A DNA stretch of 47,135 nt from an uncultured Collinsella sp. (GTDB lineage Bacteria; Actinomycetota; Coriobacteriia; Coriobacteriales; Coriobacteriaceae): positions 1 to 47,135 of the forward strand of contig CAAEMX010000041.1 in NCBI GenBank assembly GCA_900757185.1, read 5' to 3'. Of the stretch, positions 32,715 through 41,632 are shown in pieces. The notes beneath the pieces are model-generated. The model did no database searches and was not told the DNA's origin. It saw only the letters and a program-made list of their open reading frames with translations. Both the position numbers and the translations under genes were made by a program. The stretch's first letter is position 1, and each line of letters begins with the position of its first letter.

Positions 32715-32913
32715 GTCGGTCCTCCGAACAAAGGTTATAGCCATAGCATGGGTCGACCCCTGCGCACATTAACCTTCAGGTTGAAAGTAAATGCAAAGGT
32801 AAACCGTATTATGTTTGCACATTATGAACGTATCAGTCAAATAATTGACCGTGAAAACCAAACAAACCAGATAAACGGCGTGGTATGGCCCCTCAACAAA
32901 GCATCAACCAGCG
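32715..32913 (-). promoter_or_regulatory. ftsQ-ftsZ spacer with two small dyads, probable ftsZ promoter region
   Basis: This AT-rich spacer is long for the otherwise tight cluster. It holds two short palindromes, AACCTtcAGGTT (32771-32782) and GTCAAataaTTGAC (32836-32849), and minus-strand CATAAT elements that could be -10 boxes. ftsZ is probably driven partly from here. The dyads could be regulator sites, with no candidate protein known. Confidence 0.4.
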
Positions 32914-34170
32914 CTACGAGGTCGGAGCATTCCTAAATGTGTAGTTGCCCGGAGAGCGCACATTGATATACGTTACGCCCTCTACCTGCGAAAGCAACTT
33001 GGTGACTACGCGTTCCTTCTTGGCGATATCGCCCGAATCGCCCAGCGACACCTCAATGCCGTTATTGAGGTTTGCCGAGATGGCTTCGACCGAAGGCGTG
33101 GAAATATCCTTGACTTGTCCCAAGAACTCGCTCGAAAAACCACGCACATAATCCAGACCGGCCTTAACGGCTTTGGAGTTCACCGCCTGGCCGGAAACCG
33201 GAGCGACATCCGCCGAGACATCAGTCAACAACACCGCGCCATAATGCTTGGCGAGCGCCAGCGCGGCATCGATTCCGGTCAAGGTATTTGAGCCCTGCCC
33301 TGTCGTGATGACGTTGCCCTGGTCGTCCACTTCGACCGACGTCGACAGCGGGGCGATCCAGGTGTCATCGTCTCCGATAGCCCAGGCAAGGTCGTCGGAG
33401 CTGATATACGCAATGGCGATAACTTTACGCTCCGTCGGCGTGATGATAAGCGTATGGGGAAACTGGCGCTGGACATCCACGCCCGAAACCCACGGGTTCT
33501 GCTTGAGATCCTCGGTAATCTGGTCGGGATCGACGTTAAAAAGCGACGTTCCCTCGGGCAAGTCGATCAGCTGGATAGCATCGTGCTTCGTCACATGCTC
33601 GCTGCCTTGAATCTGAATATCAGTGGCAGTAAACAGTCCAGAGTTGATCACCACGATGGCAACGACGACGAGCACGGCCAAGACGGCCAGAACGCCGCCC
33701 ACGATTTTGCCTTTGCCTGTAACGACAGAAGCGGCGTCTGATGTTTTATTTGCCATCGCTCCAAGTGAAGATAACGGGTTGAAACCTTTTTTACTCGAAG
33801 GCTTCTTGGCGGTAGCCGGCACCGATGTCAGCGAGCGCGGTTTCGATGCGCCCAGCGTGCGACCTGGACGCGCCGCTTTAGTTCCCGTCGAGGGCTTGGG
33901 AGCCGCCATGGGACGGGCAGGCTTGGCGCCCATAACAGGCTTTGACGTCATCGAGGGACGCGAGGACTTTTTTGCGGCCGGACGATTACCGAGCTGCGAG
34001 CCGACGACCGGACGACTGGTCTGTCGAGCATACCCGACAGACTTAGAGTGCGCGACGGTATTGCGTTGAGGTTTGGCAGGCGCGCCGGAACGCCCTCCGG
34101 CGCGGCGGAAGGTGGGTTTCGATGCTCTAGAAGCCGAGGAATTTAACTTCCGGTCTGAGCTCGATGCCAT
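32914..34170 (-). CDS. ftsQ: FtsQ/DivIB cell-division protein with long basic N-terminal tail
   Basis: FtsQ bridges early and late divisome proteins. The 418-residue protein has an unusually long disordered N-terminal tail (1-150) rich in Ser, Lys, Arg and Pro. One membrane helix (about 156-178), a POTRA domain (about 181-250) and the FtsQ beta domain follow. Without the tail it is of normal length. The ATG follows GAGGGAGG. Its 5' end overlaps the 3' end of murB by 44 bp. Confidence 0.94.
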   Translation of the reverse strand: MASSSDRKLNSSASRASKPTFRRAGGRSGAPAKPQRNTVAHSKSVGYARQTSRPVVGSQLGNRPAAKKSSRPSMTSKPVMGAKPARPMAAPKPSTGTKAARPGRTLGASKPRSLTSVPATAKKPSSKKGFNPLSSLGAMANKTSDAASVVTGKGKIVGGVLAVLAVLVVVAIVVINSGLFTATDIQIQGSEHVTKHDAIQLIDLPEGTSLFNVDPDQITEDLKQNPWVSGVDVQRQFPHTLIITPTERKVIAIAYISSDDLAWAIGDDDTWIAPLSTSVEVDDQGNVITTGQGSNTLTGIDAALALAKHYGAVLLTDVSADVAPVSGQAVNSKAVKAGLDYVRGFSSEFLGQVKDISTPSVEAISANLNNGIEVSLGDSGDIAKKERVVTKLLSQVEGVTYINVRSPGNYTFRNAPTS

Positions 34171-35038
34171 ACGCCTCCCTCACCTTTCCGTGCACATGTC
34201 TAATAACCGCGGCAACGTCATCGGCCGAGGCAGTTCCGTTATTAACGATAAAATTAGCGTGAACGGGCGAAACTTCCGCGCCGCCAATCGAAAAACCCTT
34301 TAATCCACAATCCTCGATAAGCTTGCCCACACTCGCATCGGGCGGGTTGCGAAAGACAGATCCGCAGGATGCGCGACCCATGGGCTGCGTACGCTTGCGC
34401 CTTGTAAGGTACCGCTCCATGCGCTCGCGAATGTCGGCCTTGGGCGCCGGTTTAAGCTTGAACACGCATTCGAGGATGATCTCATTGCGGGGAAGGCTAC
34501 ATTCGCGGTAGTCCCAAGTGATCTCGGACCCCGCATAATGCTTGATACCGGATGCCGGGTCAAACGTTACGACATCCTCAACCAGCGAGCCAATCCACTC
34601 GGTCCGTGTGCCGGCATTCATGGATATCGCACCGCCGACCGAACCAGGAATGCCAACGGCAAACTCAAGGCCCGAGAGGCTACGCGACAGGGCATCGTTG
34701 ACCAGGCGCGCAAACATCACGCCCGCACCGACCGTCAGCGTACAACCGTCATCGGCAACAACCGTGCGCTGAAACTCACGTCCGAGCGAAATGACGGCAC
34801 CGCGATAACCGCCATCGGCAACCAGCAGATTGGAGCCCTTGCCGATGATGACCCACGGCACCTGCTCGCGATCGAGCACCGCCACGGCGCGGCGGAGGGC
34901 ATGATAGCTATGGCACGTCACAAAGAGGTCGGCCTTGCCGCCGATACGATAGCTCGTATGACGCGCAAGGCGCTCGTCCTCGATCACATCCGTGTCGATC
35001 ATGCCCGAGAGCGCCATGACGGCGTTAAACAGACCCAT
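34127..35038 (-). CDS. murB: UDP-N-acetylenolpyruvoylglucosamine reductase MurB
   Basis: MurB is the flavoenzyme that reduces UDP-GlcNAc-enolpyruvate to UDP-MurNAc. The 303-residue protein has the FAD motifs SYRIGGKADLF and IIGKGSNLLV, then GIPGSVGGAISMNAGT, the catalytic serine in ASCGSVFRNP and C-terminal glutamate region GIELRPEVKF. It is the type II (shorter) form. The ATG lies 5 nt after the murC stop with only a weak ribosome site, so translation is probably coupled. Confidence 0.96.
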   Translation of the reverse strand: MGLFNAVMALSGMIDTDVIEDERLARHTSYRIGGKADLFVTCHSYHALRRAVAVLDREQVPWVIIGKGSNLLVADGGYRGAVISLGREFQRTVVADDGCTLTVGAGVMFARLVNDALSRSLSGLEFAVGIPGSVGGAISMNAGTRTEWIGSLVEDVVTFDPASGIKHYAGSEITWDYRECSLPRNEIILECVFKLKPAPKADIRERMERYLTRRKRTQPMGRASCGSVFRNPPDASVGKLIEDCGLKGFSIGGAEVSPVHANFIVNNGTASADDVAAVIRHVHGKVREAYGIELRPEVKFLGF

Positions 35039-35043
35039 TAGAC

Positions 35044-36462
35044 TTAAGCGTCTTTCTTGGCAGTCAGATACTCAATGAACTCGGGACCGACGGTCGTAAC
35101 GTCGCCGGCACCCATGGTGAGCAGCAGGTCGCCCTCGCCCACCATCTGCTTGAGCTCCTGATTGAGCTCAAGACGGCTGGAGCAGTACACGACCTCCTTG
35201 CCAGGATGCTTGGCGCGCACGGTATCGGCGAGCATCTTAGAGGTGACACCCGGAATGGGCATCTCGCCAGCCGAGAACACATCAATCAGCAGCAGTTTAT
35301 CGGCATTGGCAAATGCATCGGCAAAGTCGTCGCACAGGGCCTGCAGGCGCGAATAGCGGTGCGGCTGGAACACGACGTCGACGTGCTTGTAACCCAGCGA
35401 CGAAGCGGCAGCAAGCGTCGCCTTGATCTCGGTGGGGTGATGGCCGTAATCATCGACCACGGTGATGCCATCGATATCGCCCACGTGGGTAAAGCGACGG
35501 CGGACGCCCTCAAAGCTCGAGAGCGCCTTGGCGGCGGCGTCGATGTCAAGGCCCAGGACATGGGCGACGGTGAGCACCGCCGTGGCGTTGAGCATGTTGT
35601 GGCGACCGGGATTGCTCTTGATCTCCACAGCGCGCTCAGTGCCGTCCTCAAAGCGAACGATAAAGTCACTCTGGATGCCCTTGACATCCGGGTGCATGCA
35701 GACGATGTCGTTGCTCTCGGCAAAGCCGTAGGAAAGCACGTGACGGCCCGTCGACTTGGCGAGCTCGACCAGATGCGGGTCCTCACCGCAGACGATGACG
35801 GTGCCGTCCTCGCCCACCAGGCTCATGAATTTGGCGAAAGTTGCCTCGATCTCCTCGATACCCGAGTAGTGATCGAGGTGGTCGGCCTCGACGTTGGTCA
35901 CAATGACTACGTTGGGGTTCAGGAACAGGAAGGAGCTGTCGGACTCGTCGGCCTCGGCGACAAAGTAGTCCCCCGAGCCGTTCTTGCCGTTCGTGTCATA
36001 GCCCTCGACGATGCCACCGATCAGGAAGCTCGGATCCAGACCCATGCGGTCGAGCATGGTGGCACACATCGAAGACGTGGTGGTCTTGCCATGCGTGCCG
36101 GCAACAGCGACGGTGGTGTAGCCGTGGCCCAAAGCAGAGAGCATCTTGGCACGGGGCCACACGGGAATACCAAGCTCGCGAGCGCGCACGAGTTCAGGGT
36201 TGGACTCCGGAATAGCGGTGGAGACAACAACCACGTCGGGCTTGACCTCGTCAATCGTGGCGGCCTCATGGCCCACATGCACCTTCACACCAGCGCGGGT
36301 AAGCTGGCGGATATAACGTGACGTCTTAAGGTCGGAGCCGGTAACGGCATAACCGCGCTCGTGCAGAACGAGGGCGATGCCGCTCATGCCGGCGCCGCCG
36401 ATACCGATAAAGTGGGCGCTCTTAAACTCGGGCGCGGAGGTTGCAGTCTGGGAATCAGCCAT
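35044..36462 (-). CDS. murC: UDP-N-acetylmuramate-L-alanine ligase MurC
   Basis: MurC adds the first amino acid, L-Ala, to UDP-MurNAc. The 472-residue Mur ligase shows HFIGIGGAGMSGIA at the start, the ATP loop VAGTHGKTTTSS near residue 121, EADESDSSF and the DDYGHHPTEI stretch near 340. The start at 36462 follows AAGGAG. The nine-residue upstream extension is not used. It lies between murG and murB. Confidence 0.97.
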   Translation of the reverse strand: MADSQTATSAPEFKSAHFIGIGGAGMSGIALVLHERGYAVTGSDLKTSRYIRQLTRAGVKVHVGHEAATIDEVKPDVVVVSTAIPESNPELVRARELGIPVWPRAKMLSALGHGYTTVAVAGTHGKTTTSSMCATMLDRMGLDPSFLIGGIVEGYDTNGKNGSGDYFVAEADESDSSFLFLNPNVVIVTNVEADHLDHYSGIEEIEATFAKFMSLVGEDGTVIVCGEDPHLVELAKSTGRHVLSYGFAESNDIVCMHPDVKGIQSDFIVRFEDGTERAVEIKSNPGRHNMLNATAVLTVAHVLGLDIDAAAKALSSFEGVRRRFTHVGDIDGITVVDDYGHHPTEIKATLAAASSLGYKHVDVVFQPHRYSRLQALCDDFADAFANADKLLLIDVFSAGEMPIPGVTSKMLADTVRAKHPGKEVVYCSSRLELNQELKQMVGEGDLLLTMGAGDVTTVGPEFIEYLTAKKDA

Positions 36463-36559
36463 GTGCTCGTGTACTCCTTGCGTAAACACTGCCTGTAACC
36501 CGTTAACTGTACCGCACCTACCGCATCAGCGCGAGGGCGACCGAAGATATCCCGTCTAA

Positions 36560-37675
36560 CTAACGCAAACCCTCTACCGCATCCGCCAGAAGAGCGGCGG
36601 CTCTATCCTGAGCCAGACCACGCGCCGCCTGACGCATGGCGTCGCGCGCCGCCGCGTCATCGACCAGGTGCAGCAGCTCATCGGCAAAGGCAGAACCGTC
36701 GATATCGGCATCGGCGCAGAGCACGCCGGCCCCGGCGTCGACCAGATAACGAGCATTGGTGGTTTGGTGGTCGGCCGTCGCATGCGGATACGGCACGAGC
36801 ACCGAGGGCACGGCGAGCGCAGCGATCTCGGCCACGCTCGATGCACCCGAACGCGAGAGCACCAAATCGGCAGCAGCCAGCATATCGCCCATGTTGTCGA
36901 TGTAAGGCTGGACGCGGTAACGCTTCGCCTCCTCGGGCGTCAGCGCCAAAGCGCGCTCGGTCTCCTCAAAGCCGTCGGCACCCGTCGAATGCAACACATA
37001 GAGGTTCTTGCGCGAAAGCAGCTCGTTTTTGAGCGAAACCACGCGCTCGTTGAGGTGCTGGGCGCCAAGTGAACCGCCAAAGACGAGCAGCAGCGTAGCG
37101 TCCTCGGGAACGCCAAGTGCCTTGCGGCCGCGAGCGCGATCGCCCTCGATCACCGAGCGACGTACGGGGTTGCCGGTCATGAGCACGTGGTCAGGGTCGC
37201 CTTCGCGCTCAAAGACCGCGCGCGCTGCCGGCACCGAGATGCACACGCGGGCGGCGTGGGAGTTCATCATCTTGTTGGCCAGGCCCGGAACAGAGTTCTG
37301 CTCATGCAGCAGATACGGAACGCCCGCGCCCTTGCACCACCCCAGCAGCGGAACCTCGACATAGGCACCAAAACCGATGGCGGCATCGGGCTTGCCGACC
37401 TTTGAGAAATGACTGGCGAGCGCACGCTTGGCCTTGTTGACACGCCACAGCGAGGTCAGCGCCGTCCAAGGACGGGAGCGGTCGAAGCCCGTGACCGTAA
37501 TGGGCACAAAATCAAACCCAGCCTCGGGGACCAGACGACCCTCGAGCTTGCGCGACTGGCCCACGAACACAACGTGGTGGCCACGATCACGCAGCTCTTC
37601 GGCCAAGGCGAGCGCGGGGTTGATGTGTCCTGCCGTGCCGCCGGCTGCAATAGCAACGGTCATCTTATCGGTCAT
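36560..37675 (-). CDS. murG: MurG glycosyltransferase (lipid II synthesis)
   Basis: MurG transfers GlcNAc from UDP-GlcNAc to lipid I at the inner face of the membrane, making lipid II. The 371-residue GT-B protein has the loop GGTAGHINP (12-20), HEQNSVPGLANK, GGSLGAQHLN and the C-terminal donor-site RSGASSVAEIAAL. The ATG at 37675 follows AAGGGA and overlaps the 3' end of ftsW by 11 bp. Confidence 0.97.
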   Translation of the reverse strand: MTDKMTVAIAAGGTAGHINPALALAEELRDRGHHVVFVGQSRKLEGRLVPEAGFDFVPITVTGFDRSRPWTALTSLWRVNKAKRALASHFSKVGKPDAAIGFGAYVEVPLLGWCKGAGVPYLLHEQNSVPGLANKMMNSHAARVCISVPAARAVFEREGDPDHVLMTGNPVRRSVIEGDRARGRKALGVPEDATLLLVFGGSLGAQHLNERVVSLKNELLSRKNLYVLHSTGADGFEETERALALTPEEAKRYRVQPYIDNMGDMLAAADLVLSRSGASSVAEIAALAVPSVLVPYPHATADHQTTNARYLVDAGAGVLCADADIDGSAFADELLHLVDDAAARDAMRQAARGLAQDRAAALLADAVEGLR

Positions 37676-39185
37676 GGTAGTCCCTTCGTACACGCGGTCC
37701 CTGGTCGTCGGTGCGCAGACGCGCCGACGGGTCCGAGTTCAAATCGATTCGATTATATCCGCCGCCCGCGTTGCGAGAGCAGGGGCGCTGCGGACGACCT
37801 TGCGGAGCCGTTCGCGGGCGTGGACGAGCTGCCGGCTCGGATGCAGAACCATCCAGAACGGTAAAGCCACTACGCGAAGGTCGTTCACCGCGCACATGGG
37901 CCACACCGGCGGTGCTCTCGTCCATAACGGCAAAGCTCTCACGGCGGCGGGCGTACTCATCGCGGCGGGCGCTCTCGTACGAAACGCGCAGGATCAACCC
38001 GGCAAGCATGAGCGACACGATAATCGACGAACCGCCGTAGCTAATAAACGGCAACGGTTTGCCCGTCATGGGAAACACGTTGAGGATGCCAAGCGCGTTA
38101 ATCAAAAACTGCACCGCGAGAATGACCGCGGAGCCAGACGCCATGAGCGCGCCCCGACGATCGGTCGCCTGCTCGGCAATGCGAAACGCCGAGTAGATCA
38201 GCATCGCAAACACCAAGAAGAACAGCACGGTTCCGACAAAACCGACTTCCTCGCCAATGATGGCCAGGATGTAGTCATTGTGCGCCTCGGGCAGATACGA
38301 GTACTTCATGGTTGAGTTGCCGATGCCACGGCCGAACAGACCGCCCGAGGCAAAGGCCATGATGGCAAGCGTGGCCTGATAGCCGTCACCATACTCGTCG
38401 GCCCAAGGGTTCAAGGCAACCTGAATACGCACCATACGGTACGGCTCTGCGACAAGCGCAATCACGATCACGAGAATGCCGAAGATTAGCACGCCGATGA
38501 TAAATCTGGGGTCGAGACCCGCAAACAACGCCATGCACATAAGGGTCAACAGGATGATCAGGACAGTACCGAAATCGGGCTGGATAAAGATCAGAAAGAG
38601 CGAAATACCCAGGTAGATGCCCATCTTGCGAAGGAATTCGTTGATGTTGCCACCGGGCGAAAAGAAGCGATCAAGCATGATGGCCGAATACGCAATGGCA
38701 AATGGCTTTAAAAACTCGGAAGGCTGGAACTGAATACCGGCGATGTTGAGCCAGCGCGTGGCGCCACGGCTGCCGCTGCCCACCAAGAACACCAGAAGCA
38801 GTAGCCCTATCATGCCGATAAGGAAGATCCTGAGCACATCCTCCCCAAACCAGCTGTCCGGCAAAACGCGCACGATGGCAATCAGCGCCAGAACACCGAC
38901 CACGGCAAACGCGGCCTGTCGACCCAGAAAAAACGTCGCCGAGCCATTCTCGTGCAGCGCCTCGACCGAAGACGCCGAGTACACCATCAGCAGGCCAAAG
39001 CACACCAAAGTAAACAGGCAGGCCATGAATATCAAACGGGGGCGCATGATACGGGCGGGAACGCCGGCAATATAGCGTTCGCTAAACGACTGCCCGCCGC
39101 GGCCGGAACGCGGTGTTATGCGCCGCGAGGAAGCACGGTCCGAGTCGGGCCTCCTCATACCTTGTCGGGGGCTCTCCTCTCTCAC
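37665..39185 (-). CDS. ftsW: FtsW septal peptidoglycan glycosyltransferase
   Basis: FtsW is the SEDS-family polymerase that works with FtsI at the septum. The 506-residue protein has about ten membrane helices, the family stretch MVYSASS in helix 1 and the catalytic-loop region. It also has AIIGEEVGFVG, GKPLPFISYGGSS and long Arg-rich disordered tails at both ends (about 1-45 and 415-506). The GTG at 39185 follows AGGGG. An internal ATG at 39158 has a weaker site. The gene starts 8 bp past murD and overlaps murG. Confidence 0.95.
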   Translation of the reverse strand: MREESPRQGMRRPDSDRASSRRITPRSGRGGQSFSERYIAGVPARIMRPRLIFMACLFTLVCFGLLMVYSASSVEALHENGSATFFLGRQAAFAVVGVLALIAIVRVLPDSWFGEDVLRIFLIGMIGLLLLVFLVGSGSRGATRWLNIAGIQFQPSEFLKPFAIAYSAIMLDRFFSPGGNINEFLRKMGIYLGISLFLIFIQPDFGTVLIILLTLMCMALFAGLDPRFIIGVLIFGILVIVIALVAEPYRMVRIQVALNPWADEYGDGYQATLAIMAFASGGLFGRGIGNSTMKYSYLPEAHNDYILAIIGEEVGFVGTVLFFLVFAMLIYSAFRIAEQATDRRGALMASGSAVILAVQFLINALGILNVFPMTGKPLPFISYGGSSIIVSLMLAGLILRVSYESARRDEYARRRESFAVMDESTAGVAHVRGERPSRSGFTVLDGSASEPAARPRPRTAPQGRPQRPCSRNAGGGYNRIDLNSDPSARLRTDDQGPRVRRDYHDR

Positions 39186-39193
39186 CGCAACCC

Positions 39194-40600
39194 CTATTCC
39201 ATTTGTGATTTCGCTGCAGCGGCAAGCTGGGCCACGTAGTCCTTAAACACGCGGCCGCGCTCCTCATAGCCCGAGAACTCATCGAACGAAGAGCAGGCAG
39301 GAGAAAGTAAGATCACGTCACCACGGCTCGACAGCGAACGGGCGACGTCCACGGCGTCGCGTAGGTCATCCGCCTGGGCGATATCCACATCGCCATCGAC
39401 ATCGGCCTCGTCCATAGCGGCGGTGAAGCGCTCACGCGCATCGCCAAAGCAGACGACCGAGCGCACGTTGTCCATAACGAAGCGCGCGAAGTCCGTGAGC
39501 GGCGTGCCCTTATCGTGGCCGCCGAGCAGCAAGATCACATCGTCATCGGGAAATGCCGTCAGTGCCTTCTCGACCGCATCGGTGTTGGTCGCCTTGGAAT
39601 CGTTGACGTAGCGCACGCCGTCAATCTCGCCACACGGCTCCACACGGTGCTCGAGCGGCTGGAACGAGGCCAGACCGCGGCAGACGCCATCGACATCGGC
39701 ACCGACTGCCAGGGCAGCCGTGGCAGCGCACAGGGCATTGATAACATTGTGATGGCCCGAGATCTTGAGCTCGGATGCAGCGATGAGCGGGGTCTCGACG
39801 CCCTTCAGGCGCACGACCATCTTGCCGTCGCGCACAAAGGCGGCATCCTCGCCCTCGGGCTCGTCAAAAGCGACCTTGCAGATGCGACGACCCGGCGTGT
39901 AGATGTACTCATCGAACTCGTGAATGCCGGCGTCTTCGACGTCGACAACCGCCAGATCGTCATCGACCATATTGTCAAACAGTTTGACCTTGGCAAGCGC
40001 GTAGTTCTTATGGCTCTTATGCCAGCCCAAGTGGTCGGGAGTGATGTTGAGCAGCACCGCCACGCGCGGGTGGAGCTCGGTGGTCGTAGCAATCTGATAG
40101 CTCGAGAGCTCAGCCACAAACCACTCGTTGTGGGCTCGGCCGTCAATCTCGTTGACCGGCGGCTCGCCGATGTTGCCGACAGCAACGCTGGCCTCGCCGG
40201 CAGCCTTGAGCAGATAATCAGTCAGCGACGTGGTGGTCGTTTTGCCGTTGGTGCCCGTGATGGCAATCCAGTTATCGGGCGACAGGCGATAGGCAAACTC
40301 GGGCTCACCCATAATCTGGGCGGCATGCTCGCGCCCGGCCTTAAAGAAGCCCGAGAACTCCGAGATGCCCGGGCACGTCACGCATACGTCATAGGCGCCC
40401 TCGACCTGTTCGGTCCCATAGACAAACGACGCACCAGCAGCCTCGAGCGCACGCGTGGCGTCATTGGGCTCAGAGGTGCCGCCGCCATACACGGTAACGG
40501 CACTTACGCGCTCGGGATGTGCCAGCGCCCAGCGGGCGACATCGAGACCGGATTTGCCCTGACCCAAAACGAGCAGGCTAAAGACATCAGCAAGAGGCAT
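39194..40600 (-). CDS. murD: UDP-N-acetylmuramoylalanine-D-glutamate ligase MurD
   Basis: MurD adds D-Glu to UDP-MurNAc-Ala. The 468-residue protein has an N-terminal UDP-binding fold (LVLGQGKSGLDVARW), the ATP loop ITGTNGKTTTTS (GTNGKTT at 116-122), ELSSYQI, ITPDHLGWH and the substrate-site NDSKATNTDA. SPACSSFDEFSGYEERG lies near the end. The ribosome site is GGGATAGTGG. mraY ends 9 bp upstream. Confidence 0.97.
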   Translation of the reverse strand: MPLADVFSLLVLGQGKSGLDVARWALAHPERVSAVTVYGGGTSEPNDATRALEAAGASFVYGTEQVEGAYDVCVTCPGISEFSGFFKAGREHAAQIMGEPEFAYRLSPDNWIAITGTNGKTTTTSLTDYLLKAAGEASVAVGNIGEPPVNEIDGRAHNEWFVAELSSYQIATTTELHPRVAVLLNITPDHLGWHKSHKNYALAKVKLFDNMVDDDLAVVDVEDAGIHEFDEYIYTPGRRICKVAFDEPEGEDAAFVRDGKMVVRLKGVETPLIAASELKISGHHNVINALCAATAALAVGADVDGVCRGLASFQPLEHRVEPCGEIDGVRYVNDSKATNTDAVEKALTAFPDDDVILLLGGHDKGTPLTDFARFVMDNVRSVVCFGDARERFTAAMDEADVDGDVDIAQADDLRDAVDVARSLSSRGDVILLSPACSSFDEFSGYEERGRVFKDYVAQLAAAAKSQME

Positions 40601-40609
40601 GAAAGACCA

Positions 40610-41629
40610 CTATCCCAACTGGAAGAACAGGGCAAGGCCAACGGCACCAAAGGCCGCAGCGATAATCCAAAAACGGATGACGACCTTGGTCTCGGCCCAA
40701 CCCTTCTTTTCGAAATGATGATGGATGGGCGCCATAAGGAAGACGCGCTTGTGCGTAAAGTGGAAGTAGACAACCTGAATCATGACCGACAGGGTCTCAA
40801 CGATAAACAGGCCGCCGATGATAAGGGAGACGACCTCGGTGTTGGTCATGATGGACGTGCAGGCAAACGCGGCGCCCAGGGCAAGCGAGCCGGTATCGCC
40901 CATAAAGATGCTCGCCGGATAGCAGTTGAACCACAGAAAGCCCAAGCAGGCACCGGCACACGCGGTGCAGAAGATGGACAGGTTCACGTCTCCGTGCAAA
41001 AACGCCATGGCAGCCATGGCGAGCATGGCGATCATGGAGGTGCCACCAGCAAGACCGTCAAGGCCATCGGTCAGGTTCACGGCATTAGAAAGACCGGCGA
41101 TCATCAGCCAGCAAAAGACAATGTAGAGCCACGGGAACGAAAGGCCGCAGATGGTGGTCGAAAGCACGCCAAGGTCGATCGTCAGGCCGCCGGGAAAACG
41201 AATCTCGGGGGCGACGCCGCACCAGTTGACGGCAAGCACCGTAAAGGTGACACAGATAATGGTTAGGCCGATCATCTTGGCATGAGGCGTCAGACCGAGC
41301 GAGCGCCCATGCGTAACGGAGGTCAGGTCGTCGATCAGACCCAGCACGCCGGTCGCCAGCGTGGCGAGCAGCACGAGCACGAGCTCGGTGGTGAGCTTGC
41401 CCATCAGCAGGCAGGTCAGCGAGATCGCGATGAGGATGACAACGCCACCCATGGTGGGCGTTCCCTGCTTAACCAAATGACGCTTGGGGCCGTCGGCACG
41501 AACCTGCTGGCCGATACCCTCGACCTTGAGCAGCTTGATCCACCACGGCATGAGCAGCAGCGCAATGGCGGCGGCGATGCCAAGCCCCAAAAAAGCCTGA
41601 TACGTTGGATACGAGGGATTGCCGAACAT
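40610..41629 (-). CDS. mraY: Phospho-N-acetylmuramoyl-pentapeptide transferase MraY
   Basis: MraY makes lipid I on undecaprenyl phosphate in the membrane. The 339-residue protein has about ten membrane helices and the family motifs QGTPTMGG, LIDDL (Asp-Asp), NAVNLTDGLDGLAGG, FMGDTGSL and the conserved cytoplasmic APIHHHFE. The ATG lies 3 bp past murF and follows GGAAGGTG, so it is co-translated with murF. Confidence 0.98.
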   Translation of the reverse strand: MFGNPSYPTYQAFLGLGIAAAIALLLMPWWIKLLKVEGIGQQVRADGPKRHLVKQGTPTMGGVVILIAISLTCLLMGKLTTELVLVLLATLATGVLGLIDDLTSVTHGRSLGLTPHAKMIGLTIICVTFTVLAVNWCGVAPEIRFPGGLTIDLGVLSTTICGLSFPWLYIVFCWLMIAGLSNAVNLTDGLDGLAGGTSMIAMLAMAAMAFLHGDVNLSIFCTACAGACLGFLWFNCYPASIFMGDTGSLALGAAFACTSIMTNTEVVSLIIGGLFIVETLSVMIQVVYFHFTHKRVFLMAPIHHHFEKKGWAETKVVIRFWIIAAAFGAVGLALFFQLG

Positions 41630-41632
41630 GGG

